Below are positions 11,240 to 22,900 of a stretch of DNA of 64,000 bases, in pieces. The stretch's first letter is position 1; every line of letters starts with the position of its first letter. The notes beneath the pieces were generated by a model that worked only from the letters and a program-made list of their open reading frames with translations, was not told where the DNA came from and searched no databases. A program made the position numbers and the translations under genes. The DNA is from Adiantum capillus-veneris (Eukaryota > Streptophyta > Polypodiopsida > Polypodiales > Pteridaceae): the NCBI GenBank assembly GCA_014529385.2, contig CM043965.1, positions 15,254,912 through 15,318,911 of the forward strand. Direction: 5' to 3'.

Positions 11240-11829
11240 TCACCGCATCTGCTTTTCCGAAAGTTGCTTCTGTGACAAGAAGTAGCGCAAACTCTGATGG
11301 TCTGTAAAGACAGTAAAATCTGCTCCGAGTAGGTAATGCCGCCACTGAGTAAGAGCATGGGTAACCGCCAAAAGCTCTTTCTCATAAATATGTGTTGTCA
11401 TCTCCGGCCTTGAGGACAATCGGCTCTCGTAAGCAATGACATAGCCTTCTTGCATTAAGACCGCACCCAGACTACGACCACAAGCATCACGATATACTTC
11501 AAATGACTTCTGCAAGTCCGGCAAAGTCAAAATTGGTCCCGTAGTCAATTTCTTTTTCAATGTCTGAAAGGCAGTCACCTCTGTGGGTCCCCACGAGAAA
11601 GGGACTCCTGTCTGTGTCAAGATATGCAAAGTGCAAACTTTTGAATGAACCGCTTGTAGTACGAACACAATCCCAAGAAGCTTCTAACTTCATGGACATT
11701 CTTTAAATCGGACCAATCACGTATAGTCTCTATCTTGGCCGGATCCATTTGCACTCCTGCTGCTGAGACAATGTGTCTCAAAAAGTGTATCTCTGGTAGG
11801 AAAAATTCACTTTTCTTTGCATTAATCAC
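11240..11829 (-). pseudogene. pol: CV2 reverse transcriptase thumb and RNase H
   Basis: Frames 11617-11829 ([20 protein letters not shown]) and 11240-11668 (YRDACGRSLGAVLMQEG, YEKELLAV, FTDHQSLRYF) continue RT into RNase H. The frame shifts near 11640 and 11240. Catalytic residues of RNase H seen are the first Asp, the Glu and the second Asp. Confidence 0.83.
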
Positions 11830-13048
11830 TAACTTGTGATTTGTAATGCCTGAAAGACCTGAAGCAGATGATCTCTGTGTTCTGCCTCATTCTTGGAGAA
11901 AACAATGATATCGTCAAAGAAAGTGCCAACAAAATTACAAATAGCCTGTACTCTTGAAAAATCCTATCCATCATCCGGTTAAATGTCGCAACAACATTGG
12001 TTAAGCCAAAAGGCATCACCAAAAACTCAAATAACCCAAAAGTCGTCCGAAAAGCTGTCTTGTAGACGTCTCCCGACGCGATTCTGATCTGATGATATCC
12101 ACTCTTCAAATCAATCCTGCTAAAGCACGAGGATCCCTGTAATCTGTCGAGTATATCATCGATCCTAGGAATCGGAAATCTGTTCTTGGTGGTGATTTTG
12201 TTGAGAGCTCTATAATCGATGCACATTCTCCAAGATCCGTCTTTCTTCAAAACCAACGACACTGGAGAACAATACGGTGAAGTACTAGGCTGGACAAGAC
12301 GCTTTTCCAAGAGGTCTTGCACTTGGTTCATAATCTCTTCATTTTGTGCTCGGATCACACGGTAAGGTGGCCGGTTCGGTGGTGTGCTTCCAGGTATCAG
12401 ATCAATGGTATGATCTTCAGGACGAGCAGGTGGTAACTCGCCTGGTAGGCCCTCTGAGAAGCAATCGGTGTGAGATTGGAGAAAATCTTGGTGTTCTTTA
12501 TCAAGTTTAGACATATTTGTCCTATCCTTATCGCTCAATTCTTTCATAAAAATTGAGTAAACAAACAGACTGGATTTCATTAATTTAGAAATTGCCGAAG
12601 CCGATACAATAGGGACAGACTCGCCCTTCAGTTTAATATCAAGTACAATGGTTCTGCCCTTCTCTGTAGTCAATGTCCGATAATCGACCACGGCGTTGTT
12701 CTTGTGGTACCAGGGAATCCCTAAGAGAACATCACAACCTTCCAAAGGCATTATGAAAAAGTCCTCATGCCCCAAATACCCCTGACAATGCAACCGAAGT
12801 TTGCCAATGACAGGTGTAATGGCTACGTCCCTGCTGGGTGCTGCTAGAACAACCTCCGCAAGTGGTCCCATCCGATCGGGAGTGATCTCGAGCCGCGCCG
12901 CCAATTCCGGTGAAATGAAGTTGGACTTGGCTCCTCCATCAAAGAAGATCAGGGCCTCTTGGTCTTTCACTTTGCCCCAAGCTCGACAAGTTCTGTACTC
13001 TCGTCCATGATCAGTACCCACACAATCTGGAACCAGTCTTGTTTTCAT
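11822..13048 (-). pseudogene. pol: CV2 protease and N-terminal reverse transcriptase (408-codon open frame)
   Basis: A single open frame. The retropepsin active site reads [11 protein letters not shown] (Asp-Gly-Gly instead of the usual Asp-Ser/Thr-Gly), with LLGIPWYHK further on. It continues into RT ([46 protein letters not shown]). The frame shifts just before the FFDD catalytic box, so no complete RT is made. Confidence 0.87.
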
Positions 13049-13137
13049 TTTGCCTTTTCTTCCACGTTCCTCAGCTGCTCTCGAACTCTCAGGCCTGTCG
13101 TCGTCCTTATCATTCTGTTCTTTCTAATCTTTTTAGG

Positions 13138-14596
13138 GCACTTCGCGGAGATATGTCCACGTTCCCCGCATCCAAAGCACTTCCCCTCCCTGATGAAGCG
13201 AGCTCTCTCCTGAGGAGTAAGCTTGGGTCGTGCATCCTTCTTTTCTGGGTTGCTCTTTCTCTTTCTACTTTCATTTGCTGAAGTCTATTCGGCTTGTTGT
13301 GTCATGACCTCATTGGTGGGGTAGGTCAGACTGCTAGAGTGAATGGCAAAGCCCCGTTTCGCATGACTCATCAACTCCTGAATAGAAGCTGACTTCTGTT
13401 CCAAGCAGTGATCTCGGATCTCTGTAGGTAGACCCTAGGTAAACCGCTCAATCTGTTATCTGAACGAGATCTTCTTGAATGAAGAGGCGGGTAGAAAAGA
13501 GCTCCAGAATCTCTCGCAATAAGCGTCCACTGTATCTCTCTTGGTCATCCGAAGATGGTTCCAAGCAGCTCGTATATCACGTTCATACTCTTGCGTCAGC
13601 CAAGAAGAAATAAAAAGCAAAAAGCTTCTTAAATTTCAGCCATTTAACTGGCGCAGTCTTGTTTAAAAGAAGTGTGGGCCACCAAGTTCGAGCATTCCCC
13701 TTAAAATAAGAGGCAACTCTCCGAATCTTGGAGTGCTCTGAGTAGCGTCCTCCCGCGAAAGCGATGTCAAACTGCTGTATAAAAGACAAAGCCTTCGAAG
13801 CATCTTTGTATCCTGAAAAAGTGTCAAATTTGATCGACTGTCCACCTTCCTTAAACTCTCGGACTTTCTTGCTTTTATCTTCCAGAAAGTCATACTTGTT
13901 GGCTTTATAAAAATTCTTCTTGTTCGCATAAAATTTGCCTTCATCAAAGTCTGAACTATCCGTAGACGAGTCCTTTGTAGAACTGTCACTCACTGGGCGA
14001 GATTTAGACTTCTTTGCCTTTTTCTTGCCCTTTCCGAAGCGTTGTTTCTTGCTTCGCTTTTTGCCTTTTCTGTCTTATTCGCTCGAATCTGAAGAGCTAG
14101 AAGAACTGTAAGAAGAAGAAGAAGAAGAAGAACTGGTTACTCCTTCAAATCGAACACGCTTCTTCTGTTTCTTTGCGGAGAAGTCAGTGCCCTTCTTCTG
14201 CTTTTTGCTGTACTTTTTAGCTTTGATCTGCGCGTCAAAAAGCTGAGCAATCCGTTCATCAACCACCTCTTCTAATTCCTTCTCTGAAAATTGCTTGTGA
14301 GCAGAAGGTTTCTTGAGAGCGGGTTTCGGGGGTGGTGTTGTGGTTTTCTGCCACTGCTCATGCACTTCATGGAAATAAGTCTCGCTCATATATTTTGCCC
14401 ATTTTGGATCCTTTGCAAAACTGAGCATCATCTTTGTTGCATCGCCGATCAATTGACGACGCTTCATCTCTCGTTGCTCCGCCTGAGTAGGCCGAGGCGG
14501 GCCATACTCTCTGCCGGAATCTTCGTTGTGATCCCTGCCCGCATCTCCGGATGCAGAGGGAGTCGACTGATCCTTGCGTGAAGCCATAGGTGCCAT
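13138..14596 (-). pseudogene. gag: CV2 gag
   Basis: The likely start is the ATG at 14594-14596 (MAPMASRKDQ); the frame is open upstream only into the PBS. Order: acidic N-terminus, Lys-rich region, a poly-Ser tract ending at a stop near 14075, then the retrotransposon-gag core (SIKFDTFSGYKDASKALSFI ... NARTWWPTL) in a second frame at 13583-13993, then the CCHC zinc knuckle CFGCGERGHISAKC at 13138-13179. At least two stops or frameshifts separate these parts. Confidence 0.82.
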
Positions 14597-14643
14597 GGAA
14601 AAAAAATTGGGATCGGATTTCCCATAGAAGAGAAACCGGAGGT

Positions 14644-14655
14644 GCTCTGATACCA
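14644..14655 (-). promoter_or_regulatory. CV2 primer-binding site
   Basis: Minus strand TGGTATCAGAGC adjacent to the 5' LTR, as in CV1. Confidence 0.9.
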
Positions 14656-14656
14656 C

Positions 14657-15242
14657 TTAACAGACTTGGACACTCCAAGTCAAGAATCAATCACGACAGC
14701 ACCAAATAACCACTTCAAAGCAGTTCACAGTTCACAATAGATTTGCATTGACCCCGCGGAGTTCCGTGCCTAGAGATATTGGCCCCAAAGACTGGCGCCC
14801 CTTTCGGTATTTCTTTATGGATTAATCAGTGTTCAAAGTACAAGAGAGTGGTTCGGGTTTCACTCTCAGACTCTGCGTCCAGATGCTCTACAGAGTGGGA
14901 GCCCTCACCACTTATTTATTGTTTACAAGGGTTGCCAAAAGTAGAGCCCCAAAAGCTTCAAATCAAAAGCCTTAAATAAAAGCAAAACTCTTTTCTCTCA
15001 CAAGCTCTCTCTCTAGAGCTTTTAATAAAATAAAGCAAAGTCTCTCTCTCCTCAAATTGCGTTGAGAAAAAGCAAACTGCCGCAACCCACCAATTGAGCC
15101 GCAATTTACGGAAATCCTGCCACGTCATCCTCACGGAGTTTTGTCTGCTGACCTTGGGTTAGGGTTAGGGTTTCCAGAATCAGGGTTTTCAGCAGCAGCT
15201 ATAGTTTCAGCTCTCAGGCAGACACGTCATCACTTTGTGACA
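14657..15242 (-). repeat. CV2 5' LTR (right)
   Basis: Same as the left LTR but lacking the second base (TTAACAG instead of TGTAACAG). It has only two TTAGGG units (about 15155-15170). 586 bp. Confidence 0.92.
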
Positions 15243-16845
15243 GCTGGTCCTGTTCCTCTTCAGATCGTTGGATTTCAGCCATCGAACACTGCTGGTTTCT
15301 CTGTTTTCAGCCCATCAGGGGCTGTGACATTCATCCCCCGCCCTCCCTACACCCTCTGCACCGCTCTGGACCATGCCGGGAGCGTACGAGCACACTGAAA
15401 ATCGCTGGACAGCAGCGTTTTCATCACCTCGCAATTGTGTTTTTGGGTGGACAGCAGCCACATGGCTTGGGTTTTTAGAGAGGATGAAGTCACCTCCTGC
15501 TAGGACACCATCCGGTGGTGGTCCATGTGGTCTCTCAGTGACTCCTGCAGTACATGGTATCTTCGACGTCGGCTTGATCATCTGTGGGCGTACGATCCTT
15601 GGGAGAGCCATTCATTCCAGCCATCATTCGGTGGTTTCACACTCCAGAGGGGGTGGTGACTTGTGGTTTGTTATGGAGACACCTATGCACTCATCAGAGG
15701 AGTTCACACGAGATATGGCCATGCTCATGGCATGTGGGATTCCGACATTTCTAGAGAAGACACGACCATCTTGGCTGGACAGACACGTCAGATCACTTGC
15801 TTACACAGGAGCATCTACATGGACTTAGGGAGAGGATCTTGGATCTCTTCTTGGACAGGTTCATTGCTTGGATCTACAGACTCAAGTGGGACTTTAGTGC
15901 TTTGGACTCTCTTATGGAGTTTATCCGCGAGATGCGGGAGATCGGGCACCCTGCGACTACATCCGGAGTCACCCGGAGCTTGCTTTGGATGGTAGTGCAA
16001 TTGCTCTTCTACACTCATGATCATTTGGTTGCTACCTTCGGAGTTGCTTGCACTCACCCTCGGTAACCTTACAGTAGACTTATCCCCCGACTTGGGTAGT
16101 AGGCGACTCCCAGCTTATTCACATTGAGAGCCACATTGAGATGCGGTTTGGTGGCGTTGGCGCGGATTCTGTTTTGGTTGACACCGGAGGTTTGGAGGCT
16201 GGAGATACAGGCAAGACGGCCCAGACATCTTGGTCTGGCCTTTCCTCTTCTCAGAGGATCTTCACAGTGCAGACTGCTTGGTCTGGCGTCCCTTCTTTAT
16301 ACAAGATGATTACGGTGCAGACAGCTTGGTCTAACCATACATACCTGTTCTCATAGGCCCTTCACAGTGCAGACTGTTGAGTCTGGGTTTTCCCTTGTCT
16401 TGGATTACGCTATCTACTTACAGGACACCATCCGGTGGTGGTCCGTGCGGTCTTCCGGTGCATGCTGCAGCTTACAGTAGCTTCTACAGTGCAGATTGTT
16501 TAGTCTGGCTTTCCTTGTTTTCGAGGACGTTTACGGTGCAGATTGCTACATCTGGCCTTCTTGGAGTTTTACACATCTTAGCCACCTGGCCACACTGGGT
16601 TGCAGGTTTATGCATTGACAGGCTTCCGGTCATTCTCATGACGGTTCCTGGGCTTCCCCATTCTCTCAAGACGATTTGACTACAGACACCACAAATCCTA
16701 TTGGGCAGGACACTTGCAGGTCTATTGGCTTTTCTTTTATGATAAGGAGTTGTTTTCACACTCAGTTCGGGACCTTCAAGCAATATCTTCACCCTGTATC
16801 GGCGGAATACAGCAGTTTGCTACACTGCTCGTGACGACACTATTT
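15243..16845 (+). mobile_element. Copia-like element Q, internal region, right part
   Basis: Continuation after CV2. No pol domain in any frame. It holds CACCATCCGGTGGTGGTCC at about 15508 and 16422 and a series of degenerate units around GTGCAGACTGCTTGGTCTGGC. Similarity to P stops near 16845, with no 3' LTR visible, so Q is 3'-truncated there. Confidence 0.6.
16210..16560 (+). repeat. Degenerate tandem repeat around GCAGACTGCTTGGTCTGGC
   Basis: Units centred near 16217, 16270, 16317, 16368, 16491 and 16537 share (G/C)AGAC(T/A)G..TT..GTCTGG(C). Most are spaced about 45-55 bp apart, with one gap. Related units occur at 8-20, 114-135 and 165-182 in element P. Confidence 0.7.
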
Positions 16846-17596
16846 GAAGAATAATGTAGTGCAGTAGTGCATGAGCAAAGGCACCAAAGGCTGGCTTTCA
16901 ATTCAAAGGTTTTACTATGCATAGTGGTGAGACGTTGTATTCACCAAATAATACAACTACCCCACTATCATTGTCAGGGCTCAATAATACATTTAAAACT
17001 TGACATGCATTAGGGGGTTGATGATTAGATTGTCTTGTGGATAACTAGCATGAATCAAAAACTTCGCAATTTTCTTCATGTTTCTGTCTAAGTTGCAAAG
17101 AATTGTATTGGTCAAATTCTTTGTATCGTTTGTGTGCACATGCTTGATGAGGTGAATGATTGTATTTTTTTGTGGGTGAATATACTGGGTGTAAAACTTG
17201 CACATTCTCTATGGGGGAATCTGGGCTTTTCCTCGTAGGTATATACAGATAATACATTCACACTATTAATCAATCACATCGAGCTTTGAACTTCGGTTAA
17301 CTGCAAAGTGTGTTCTCTATGCTTTGAACAAATCTTGGAAATGGGAAAATTTTGGGGGTTTCAACTTGTTTGTCAAAACCATTTGTTTTGTTTTGAGGCT
17401 TGAAGATTTCAGGGCTGAGGGGGGGTTTTTTGTAATTACATTTAGAAGACTTGTGGTATCAGTTAGACTTGGTCTCATGAGGCTCTTGTTGTCATCTCTT
17501 AACTTGAGTGATCAGTATCCGGGAGGTCGAATGTATAAGCTGTCATAATACGTTTCCCGTTTTCATTGTTTACAAATTTATGATTGAGATCAACAG
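16846..17596. other. Intron or upstream flank of the STR8-like gene
   Basis: AT-rich DNA between the end of copia-like element Q (about 16845) and the first visible exon. I looked for the family's VVVSFYKF-type N-terminal motif and found none. The stretch is most simply the 3' part of a large intron. Confidence 0.5.
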
Positions 17597-17848
17597 CGTG
17601 TCTCAGGAGGTATCATACTTGCCAGTGAAGGCATCAATGGAAGCATTTGTGGGACTCGAAATGCAGTCGAAAAGGTTTTGAAGCACATAGAGTCCGATGA
17701 ACGATTGATGAAGTTGAGGCGGACTGAGTCGCCTGCTACCGATGAAGAAGAGGAGCTTCATCATGGTCATACTGAAAAGTCTCCCTTAGGAGCTGGTGAT
17801 GATGCTCCATTTCGTTGGGGTCATGTCAGGGTTAAGCTTAAAAATGAG
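17597..17848 (+). CDS. STR8: STR8-like gene, first visible exon
   Basis: The acceptor is taken as the AACAG ending at 17596, giving a reading frame that opens [19 protein letters not shown], the conserved end of the N-terminal domain. The exon closes at KLKNE before GTGTGT (17849). An alternative acceptor at TCTCAG (17606) would drop only three residues. It carries an acidic, His-rich stretch ([10 protein letters not shown]) that is also a feature of plant STR8. Confidence 0.85.
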
Positions 17849-19847
17849 GTGTGTACACTACCTCTGTGGAGTCTCTTGCTCTTTTGAAAATTCCGGACTC
17901 TTTGTTGTTTTCATTGATGTTGCCAGATTGTTACTCTTGGAATACCTGAAGTATCCCCAGCAAAGGAGGTGGGAAAGTATGTGAGCCCCAAAGAATGGAA
18001 TTCACTGCTTCAAGAAGATGGAACGGTATGTTCTCTCATGTTATAGATGATTGTTGGTATGTGATTTTTATCTTTGTGTAGTTTGATAGTGTGCAGACAG
18101 CTATGCCTGTGCTTATCTGGAAGTTTCACTAAATGCATCACTTGATTGTCATGTGTCTTCAGGGTTGGAGGGAGGGAGGAAAGGACAAGGGGGAGGGAAG
18201 GATGGAGAGGGGCTGAGGGTGAGAATTAGATGGCATTGTTGAGGGATTTTTGAGGTGGGGAAGAGAATTTTTTGTGCTCCAGCATTGCATAGAGCATGTT
18301 GGAACTTGGAAGGTCCATGTGAGAGGATGCTAATTGACTACACAGACAAAGCTCCAAAAGCTTTGACACAGACCCTTAAAATACAGCAACAAACAGTGAG
18401 GTAATTCATATGTTCTTATGCTTGAATGTACAATGTAAAACATGCATATGCATGCAAATACACACGCATGTATCTGTGCGCAAGCAGCTTGGCGCACACA
18501 CCCATGTGCATGTGCATGCACATCGACGAGCTAGCCTCTGAGAAGGGAAATAAGAGCTCAAAGATGAGCAAAAGAGAGAAGGGTTGGTTTACGTAAACTA
18601 CTTCAACGGACAATCACATCTGAGTTGCATACTTGACCTCCATTGTGAATTATGTCAAGTAATCTGCTTCAGATGTAAATTTTCCAATGGACAATCACCT
18701 CTGAGTTGCATGTTTAAACTCCTCATGATTCATGTCAAAAAATCTGCTCCAGATATTTGTTGAATCATGCAAACTTACTGCAGATGATTATTGATGTGAG
18801 GAACTCATATGAGATCAGGATAGGGAAATTCAAAGGAGCTGTGGACCCTGAAACAGAATCGTTTCGAGAATTCCCTGCTTGGATTGATGATCACCTACGG
18901 AAGCAGGAGAGTACTTCGCAGTCTGATGGCTTGAACGCAGAAGTACGCCCCAATTATCCCAGAAAGGTTGCTATGTATTGTACTGGTGGAATCAGGTGTG
19001 AAAAAGCTACCAGTCTTTTGATGAGCAAGGGCTTTAAAGAGGTACATAACTCACTGTTGCTTTGTGGTTGTACTTTGTTGTTAGACTGTTAGAGTGTCCA
19101 TTATTTTGACACACAGTCTGGTATAGGCTTTCTTTTGTTTATTGTTGGACTCAAAATTTGAGTTGCTGTTGGGAATTAAAGTTGGGGTCTGTGCTTAGCA
19201 TAGAAAGACGCTTAGAGTGTCCATGTCTGTCTGCAAAGGCTCCTTTGATGAACCCTTCTTTTTTGCTTTGCTGGTCACAAGCTCATCTAAGGACCTCACC
19301 TCTTTAAGAAGCTGGTTCTCCATTTGGGTAGTTTTGCAAGCAAGATCATACTTTGGTAGTTTTGCTTTGTGGTCCCGCTTAACAGCTCCTGGGTTTTCTG
19401 TTATCACTGTTATTTTTCTGTGCATGTACCTTTGATCAACTCTCCCTTATTCTTTGTGCTTTGCAGGTGTATCATTTGGAGGGTGGTATACTGAATTACT
19501 TAGAAGAAATCCCTGCTAGCGAAAGTTTATGGGAAGGCGAGTGTTTTGTGTTTGACAAAAGAGTTTCCGTGGAGCATGGATTGAAAGTAGGAACTCACAA
19601 GCTGTGCTACGCATGCAAGAAGCCGGTAAATGATGAGGATATGCTCTCTCCAGCTTGGGAAGATGGAGTGTCATGCCCTTATTGTATTCATGTCAAGTCA
19701 GAGAAAGAAAAAGAGAGGGCCAGGGCTCGCCAAAGGCAATATGAACACTGGGGACTTGTGGGAGGACCACACAAGGGTAAGCGACCATGGACCCCCGATG
19801 ATTCTTTCCAGGAAACTAGGAATTCAGATTTAACAGAGTTGGTGTAA
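17597..19847 (+). CDS. STR8: STR8-like rhodanese-domain protein (TrhO/UPF0176 family), 3' four exons, 5' end missing
   Basis: Seen: four exons, 17597-17848, 17927-18025, 18784-19041 and 19467-19847, join in phase 0 into 329 residues ending in TAA. All three introns are GT-AG (78, 758 and 425 bp). Residues 6-16 ([11 protein letters not shown]) match the N-terminal ferredoxin-like domain of the TrhO/UPF0176 family. Residues 183-189 (CTGGIRC) form the rhodanese active-site loop, with Cys183 as the expected catalytic cysteine. Downstream, [11 protein letters not shown] and two CxxC pairs (Cys250/253 and Cys273/276) match the family's C-terminal zinc-like motif. Known: bacterial TrhO hydroxylates uridine 34 of tRNA; plant members STR6, STR7 and STR8 are mostly predicted to be plastid proteins. 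The resemblance is strongest to STR8 (recalled, not searched). The transit peptide and first part of the N-terminal domain are absent: I find no preceding exon between 16846 and 17596. Reading frames are clean, so the gene is probably live. Confidence 0.9.
17927..18025 (+). CDS. STR8: STR8-like gene, second visible exon
   Basis: A 33-codon exon ([20 protein letters not shown]..., ending at EDGT) lies between TTGCCAG and GTATGT. It links the N-terminal domain to the rhodanese domain. The YVSPKEWN motif is typical of this family just before the rhodanese fold. Confidence 0.9.
18784..19041 (+). CDS. STR8: STR8-like gene, rhodanese exon with catalytic Cys
   Basis: An 86-codon exon between CTGCAG and GTACAT encodes IIDVRNSYE, the start of the rhodanese fold, then [18 protein letters not shown]. 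It ends with the active-site loop [12 protein letters not shown]. The catalytic cysteine is codon 66 of this exon. Confidence 0.93.
19467..19847 (+). CDS. STR8: STR8-like gene, terminal exon
   Basis: The exon starts after TTTGCAG with [16 protein letters not shown], the end of the rhodanese domain. It continues through [17 protein letters not shown], two CxxC pairs (CYAC and CPYC) and a charged [12 protein letters not shown] helix, and stops with TAA at 19845-19847. Confidence 0.93.
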   Translation: MYHLEGGILNYLEEIPASESLWEGECFVFDKRVSVEHGLKVGTHKLCYACKKPVNDEDMLSPAWEDGVSCPYCIHVKSEKEKERARARQRQYEHWGLVGGPHKGKRPWTPDDSFQETRNSDLTELV

Positions 19848-19971
19848 ACTAGCTTGAAAGATCTTGAATGTGGCTTCTTGGGCCTAATGAGAGCCCCTGA
19901 AGTCATCAGCTTGCTGTCTTAGGGAGGCCACTTCCTTACCATTCATGTGCTTTGATTCACATTGAATGATT

Positions 19972-20006
<35 letters not shown>
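19972..20006. repeat. (CT)n microsatellite
   Basis: Pure CT run about 125 bp downstream of the STR8-like stop codon. Confidence 0.95.
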
Positions 20007-20007
<1 letters not shown>

Positions 20008-20050
20008 GATCTTTAAGGTCTCTTGGGATAGTTTCCTACGACATTAAAAC

Positions 20051-20064
20051 TCTCTTCTTCTTCT

Positions 20065-20095
<31 letters not shown>

Positions 20096-20105
20096 CCCCT
20101 CTCTC
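20051..20105. repeat. (TTC)n/(CT)n compound microsatellite
   Basis: CTTCTTCTTCTT grading into (CT)n, then C-rich DNA. Confidence 0.95.
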
Positions 20106-21999
20106 CCCCCAAATAGGAAAAGGAGGGAAACAACTTTCTTGGCTTTAAACAACTTCGTTGAGTAGCAGTGGCATCTTTAAACATTATTATGCTTGCTTTT
20201 TGAAACTTCTTGACAAGTTTCAAAGATGGTTCAAATAGTTAAGTAGTTAATCTTATCATTATCATATCTTTTGGATTGGACTTGGCCCTCCATGGCAATA
20301 ACTAGTCAAAAATAGTAACATTTTTCATGCACAGAGAGGGTCATTATCTATGCTCGTGTGTGTGTGAGCATAGATTGTTATTTTATTCTACACCCACTGT
20401 TGGGCAATGGTGACTGAGTCCGGCCCTCATATGGAGCTGATGGTTATTTTGTCTTATGGGTGACTACCAGGAGTCTATACCTTGCACGTTCCATTAAAGG
20501 TGAATTTGGGCTTATCATGGATTTATCCAGGTATATGTGCGCAAGTGAAGGCATTTATGCAAAAACATGTCGATACGATTATGTGCATATTTAATTGGAT
20601 GCTTGACACTTCACATACCACATTGCATAAATGTTGCATGTTTGCAGTTGGGCTCCTCCATAGGCCCTCTAAGGGTGCATTCACACTCCCTTCAATTGTA
20701 AAAGAGTAGCCCAATACACCGCCTAGCACATTCCAGGATCCAAAGCACATTTTAGCCTACGGGATACCTCAACCACCCTCTAGATCCAAGAGGCCCTCTT
20801 TTGCCTATCATTTTTGATAATTTCACTTTTTTATCTCCTAAGGAAGGTTTTCTCTTTGTTTTTCATCCCACAGACTGGTATAATGTCACCTTTATAGCCT
20901 TGTTATTGTCCGTTAATCTTGTAACGAAAGATCAAAGTTTGAAATCGTTCTATACAACAAAGCATGAGTTTTGAGATTTTTAGTATGAAGCCTACTTATG
21001 CCATTTGTATTAGTTTAATTTAGGCTGGGTGTAAAGACATCAAGGGCCACATTTTGATAACAAGCCTTGTGATTTGTTTTGTTGAAAAAATTACGGATAA
21101 TATTTAAATGGCGATCTAAGAGCCCCAAAAACATTAAAAAAAAACAGCTAAGAGTCTTTAAAAAGTATTTAGATACAAGACAAAGATGAAGGACTGAGAT
21201 GCACTTAATATATCATGCCACGTTCTCTTAGAGCAAGAGATAAAGAGACCACAACACTATGAGTGATACTAAGGCCTTAGAAGGCCCAAACAAGGGTTTA
21301 TATTGTAGTTTTTGGTATTATAGCGTTTGGTGCCCATGTCCATAGAGTGAATCGTGTCTGCACTTACTTGAAATTTTGTCAAACTTTATGAAAGAACCTA
21401 TGCATTGAATTATGCGAATTGGATAGAAAGAAATAGATATTTACTACCTTTTTAAATGGCTATGGTAGCCTCATGACTCCAAGGAAAATCTAATGGGTGA
21501 TGATGCACTTCATCAAATTTCCCACCATAACAAGGAAAACCCTATAATCTGGAATCTTAAGACGTTAGCTAACCTCACTATGAGCTCTATGGATAGCTAA
21601 CACACTACAAGTCATAACGTTGCTCAACATCTATGCCTACCACACGATGCTTGAGAAAGTCATTGAGAGCTATACGAATTGTGGTAGCATTTTCCCACCA
21701 TGATGGGCAATAAATGCCTTTATTGATGGAAAAGGGGCCATGTTGGTTAAGAGTGTTTTTCTATAGATGACATTGGGTACATATAGCGCAACCTTTTTGG
21801 GGTTGGTTGTTTATAGTAGTTGCACGGTGAGTGTGGTGAGGAAAACATAGCCTAGTGCTTGTAATGAGAAAACCTATGAGGTAGTAGACAACTAGTCTTG
21901 CTTGGTAGGCATTGCTATAGAACTTTGTAGGGAACGTTATGTTTAATGCGATTTAATAGAGCCTTAACGAATTCTAAATACGGAAAGCATTAACGAACC

Positions 22000-22340
22000 G
22001 TACAACTAGAAGTGCAGTACTGTCTTGGCAATCGTATACGGGTGTCATCCAAGAGTGCAAGGCAGACAATGGTGTTTGTGTTAAGCTACATGAAGACAAT
22101 GTGAATAGTTAAATAGTTCATCTTACAAAGAGGCACAAGGTGAAAATGCAAAACATGAAGTGCACATCGCGCAAAAATGCCATATAAAAGTATGGTGGGC
22201 AATTGGCACTGTGTCTCTCCAGAAATTATAAGGAACGAAAGCCGTGTCCTACCTTGTAGACTTATGTGTTGTCCAAGCAAACATATATGCATGGAAGTTT
22301 AGATGTAGATAACGAACCTTGCAATTTCGACGTAGACGAG
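22000..22340. repeat. Inverted repeat, left arm
   Basis: Matches the reverse complement of 24225-24540 over most of its length. Shared words include CAATCGTATAC, TTTGTGTTAAGCTACAT, ACAATGTGAATAGTT, CATATAAAAGTATGGTGG and GATAACGAACCTTGCA. Identity is moderate, so it is an old inverted duplication. No recognised protein. Confidence 0.75.
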
Positions 22341-22900
22341 GCATGCATGTCTATGTGAAACATCCACTAGTGTGAATATATTATATGCTTCTTGTGGCAC
22401 ACAACAGAAGAGTTATAGCAAATGTAGAAGCTTTAGCATGTAGAATAGCTATAATAAGTGTTTGTCTAATATTCTCCATGTGCACATGAGATTTGTGCCT
22501 CCGAATTTGTAGTCAAACATGAGTACATGGAACACAGAAACATCATGAGGGACTTTTTAGAGAGGAGCATAGTTTTTTTCTTCTTTGCAAAGCTCACAAA
22601 AGTGACTGATGTTATATGAAATATATCAAAAAGTACAAGACTAGCTGTGCTCACAATATGAGCCAGGGCATCCACATGACTTGGTAGATATAACTCATGT
22701 TAACTCTAACTCATCAGAACAACATTGATGACCCAATACCATTCGTTTGGTTCTTTCTTTTAGCAAATGAGACATTCAGTTCTTTGCTTTCTTGCACGAT
22801 CTTCGAGAAGTAGGCACAAGATAGAGACTTCTCAAAGACCCGGCAGTTCCTGGTCTTTCGTATATGCTTGAAGTAGCAGAATCTAACAATCTGTGTGCAA
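22340..22900. other. AT-rich DNA without supported gene
   Basis: No coding signal. Its right end merges into the minus-strand LINE 3' end. Confidence 0.4.

Larger units (their letters stand above)
8519..15242 (-). mobile_element. CV2: Ty3/gypsy chromovirus, near full length, minus strand
   Basis: Same family as CV1, with the same LTR ends and protein order. LTRs are 8519-9115 and 14657-15242. The PBS (minus TGGTATCAGAGC) is at 14644-14655. Flanks are GCCGG (8514-8518) and GCTGG (15243-15247), a 5-bp target duplication with one mismatch. It interrupts the internal region of copia-like element Q, whose PBS lies just upstream at 8131. Coding frames are longer than in CV1 but still broken by frameshifts in gag, RT and integrase. 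Confidence 0.92.
19848..21990. other. Downstream flank of the STR8-like gene: 3' UTR and AT-rich intergenic DNA
   Basis: No coding signal supported. The first part is presumably 3' UTR and holds two pyrimidine (CT)n microsatellites. The rest is low-complexity AT-rich DNA with many stops in all frames. Confidence 0.5.

Noticed and set aside
18330-18613. Minus-strand Cys/His-rich frames opposite an STR8 intron
   Set aside because: They arise from a TGCATGCA-rich stretch within the second intron; no conserved motif.
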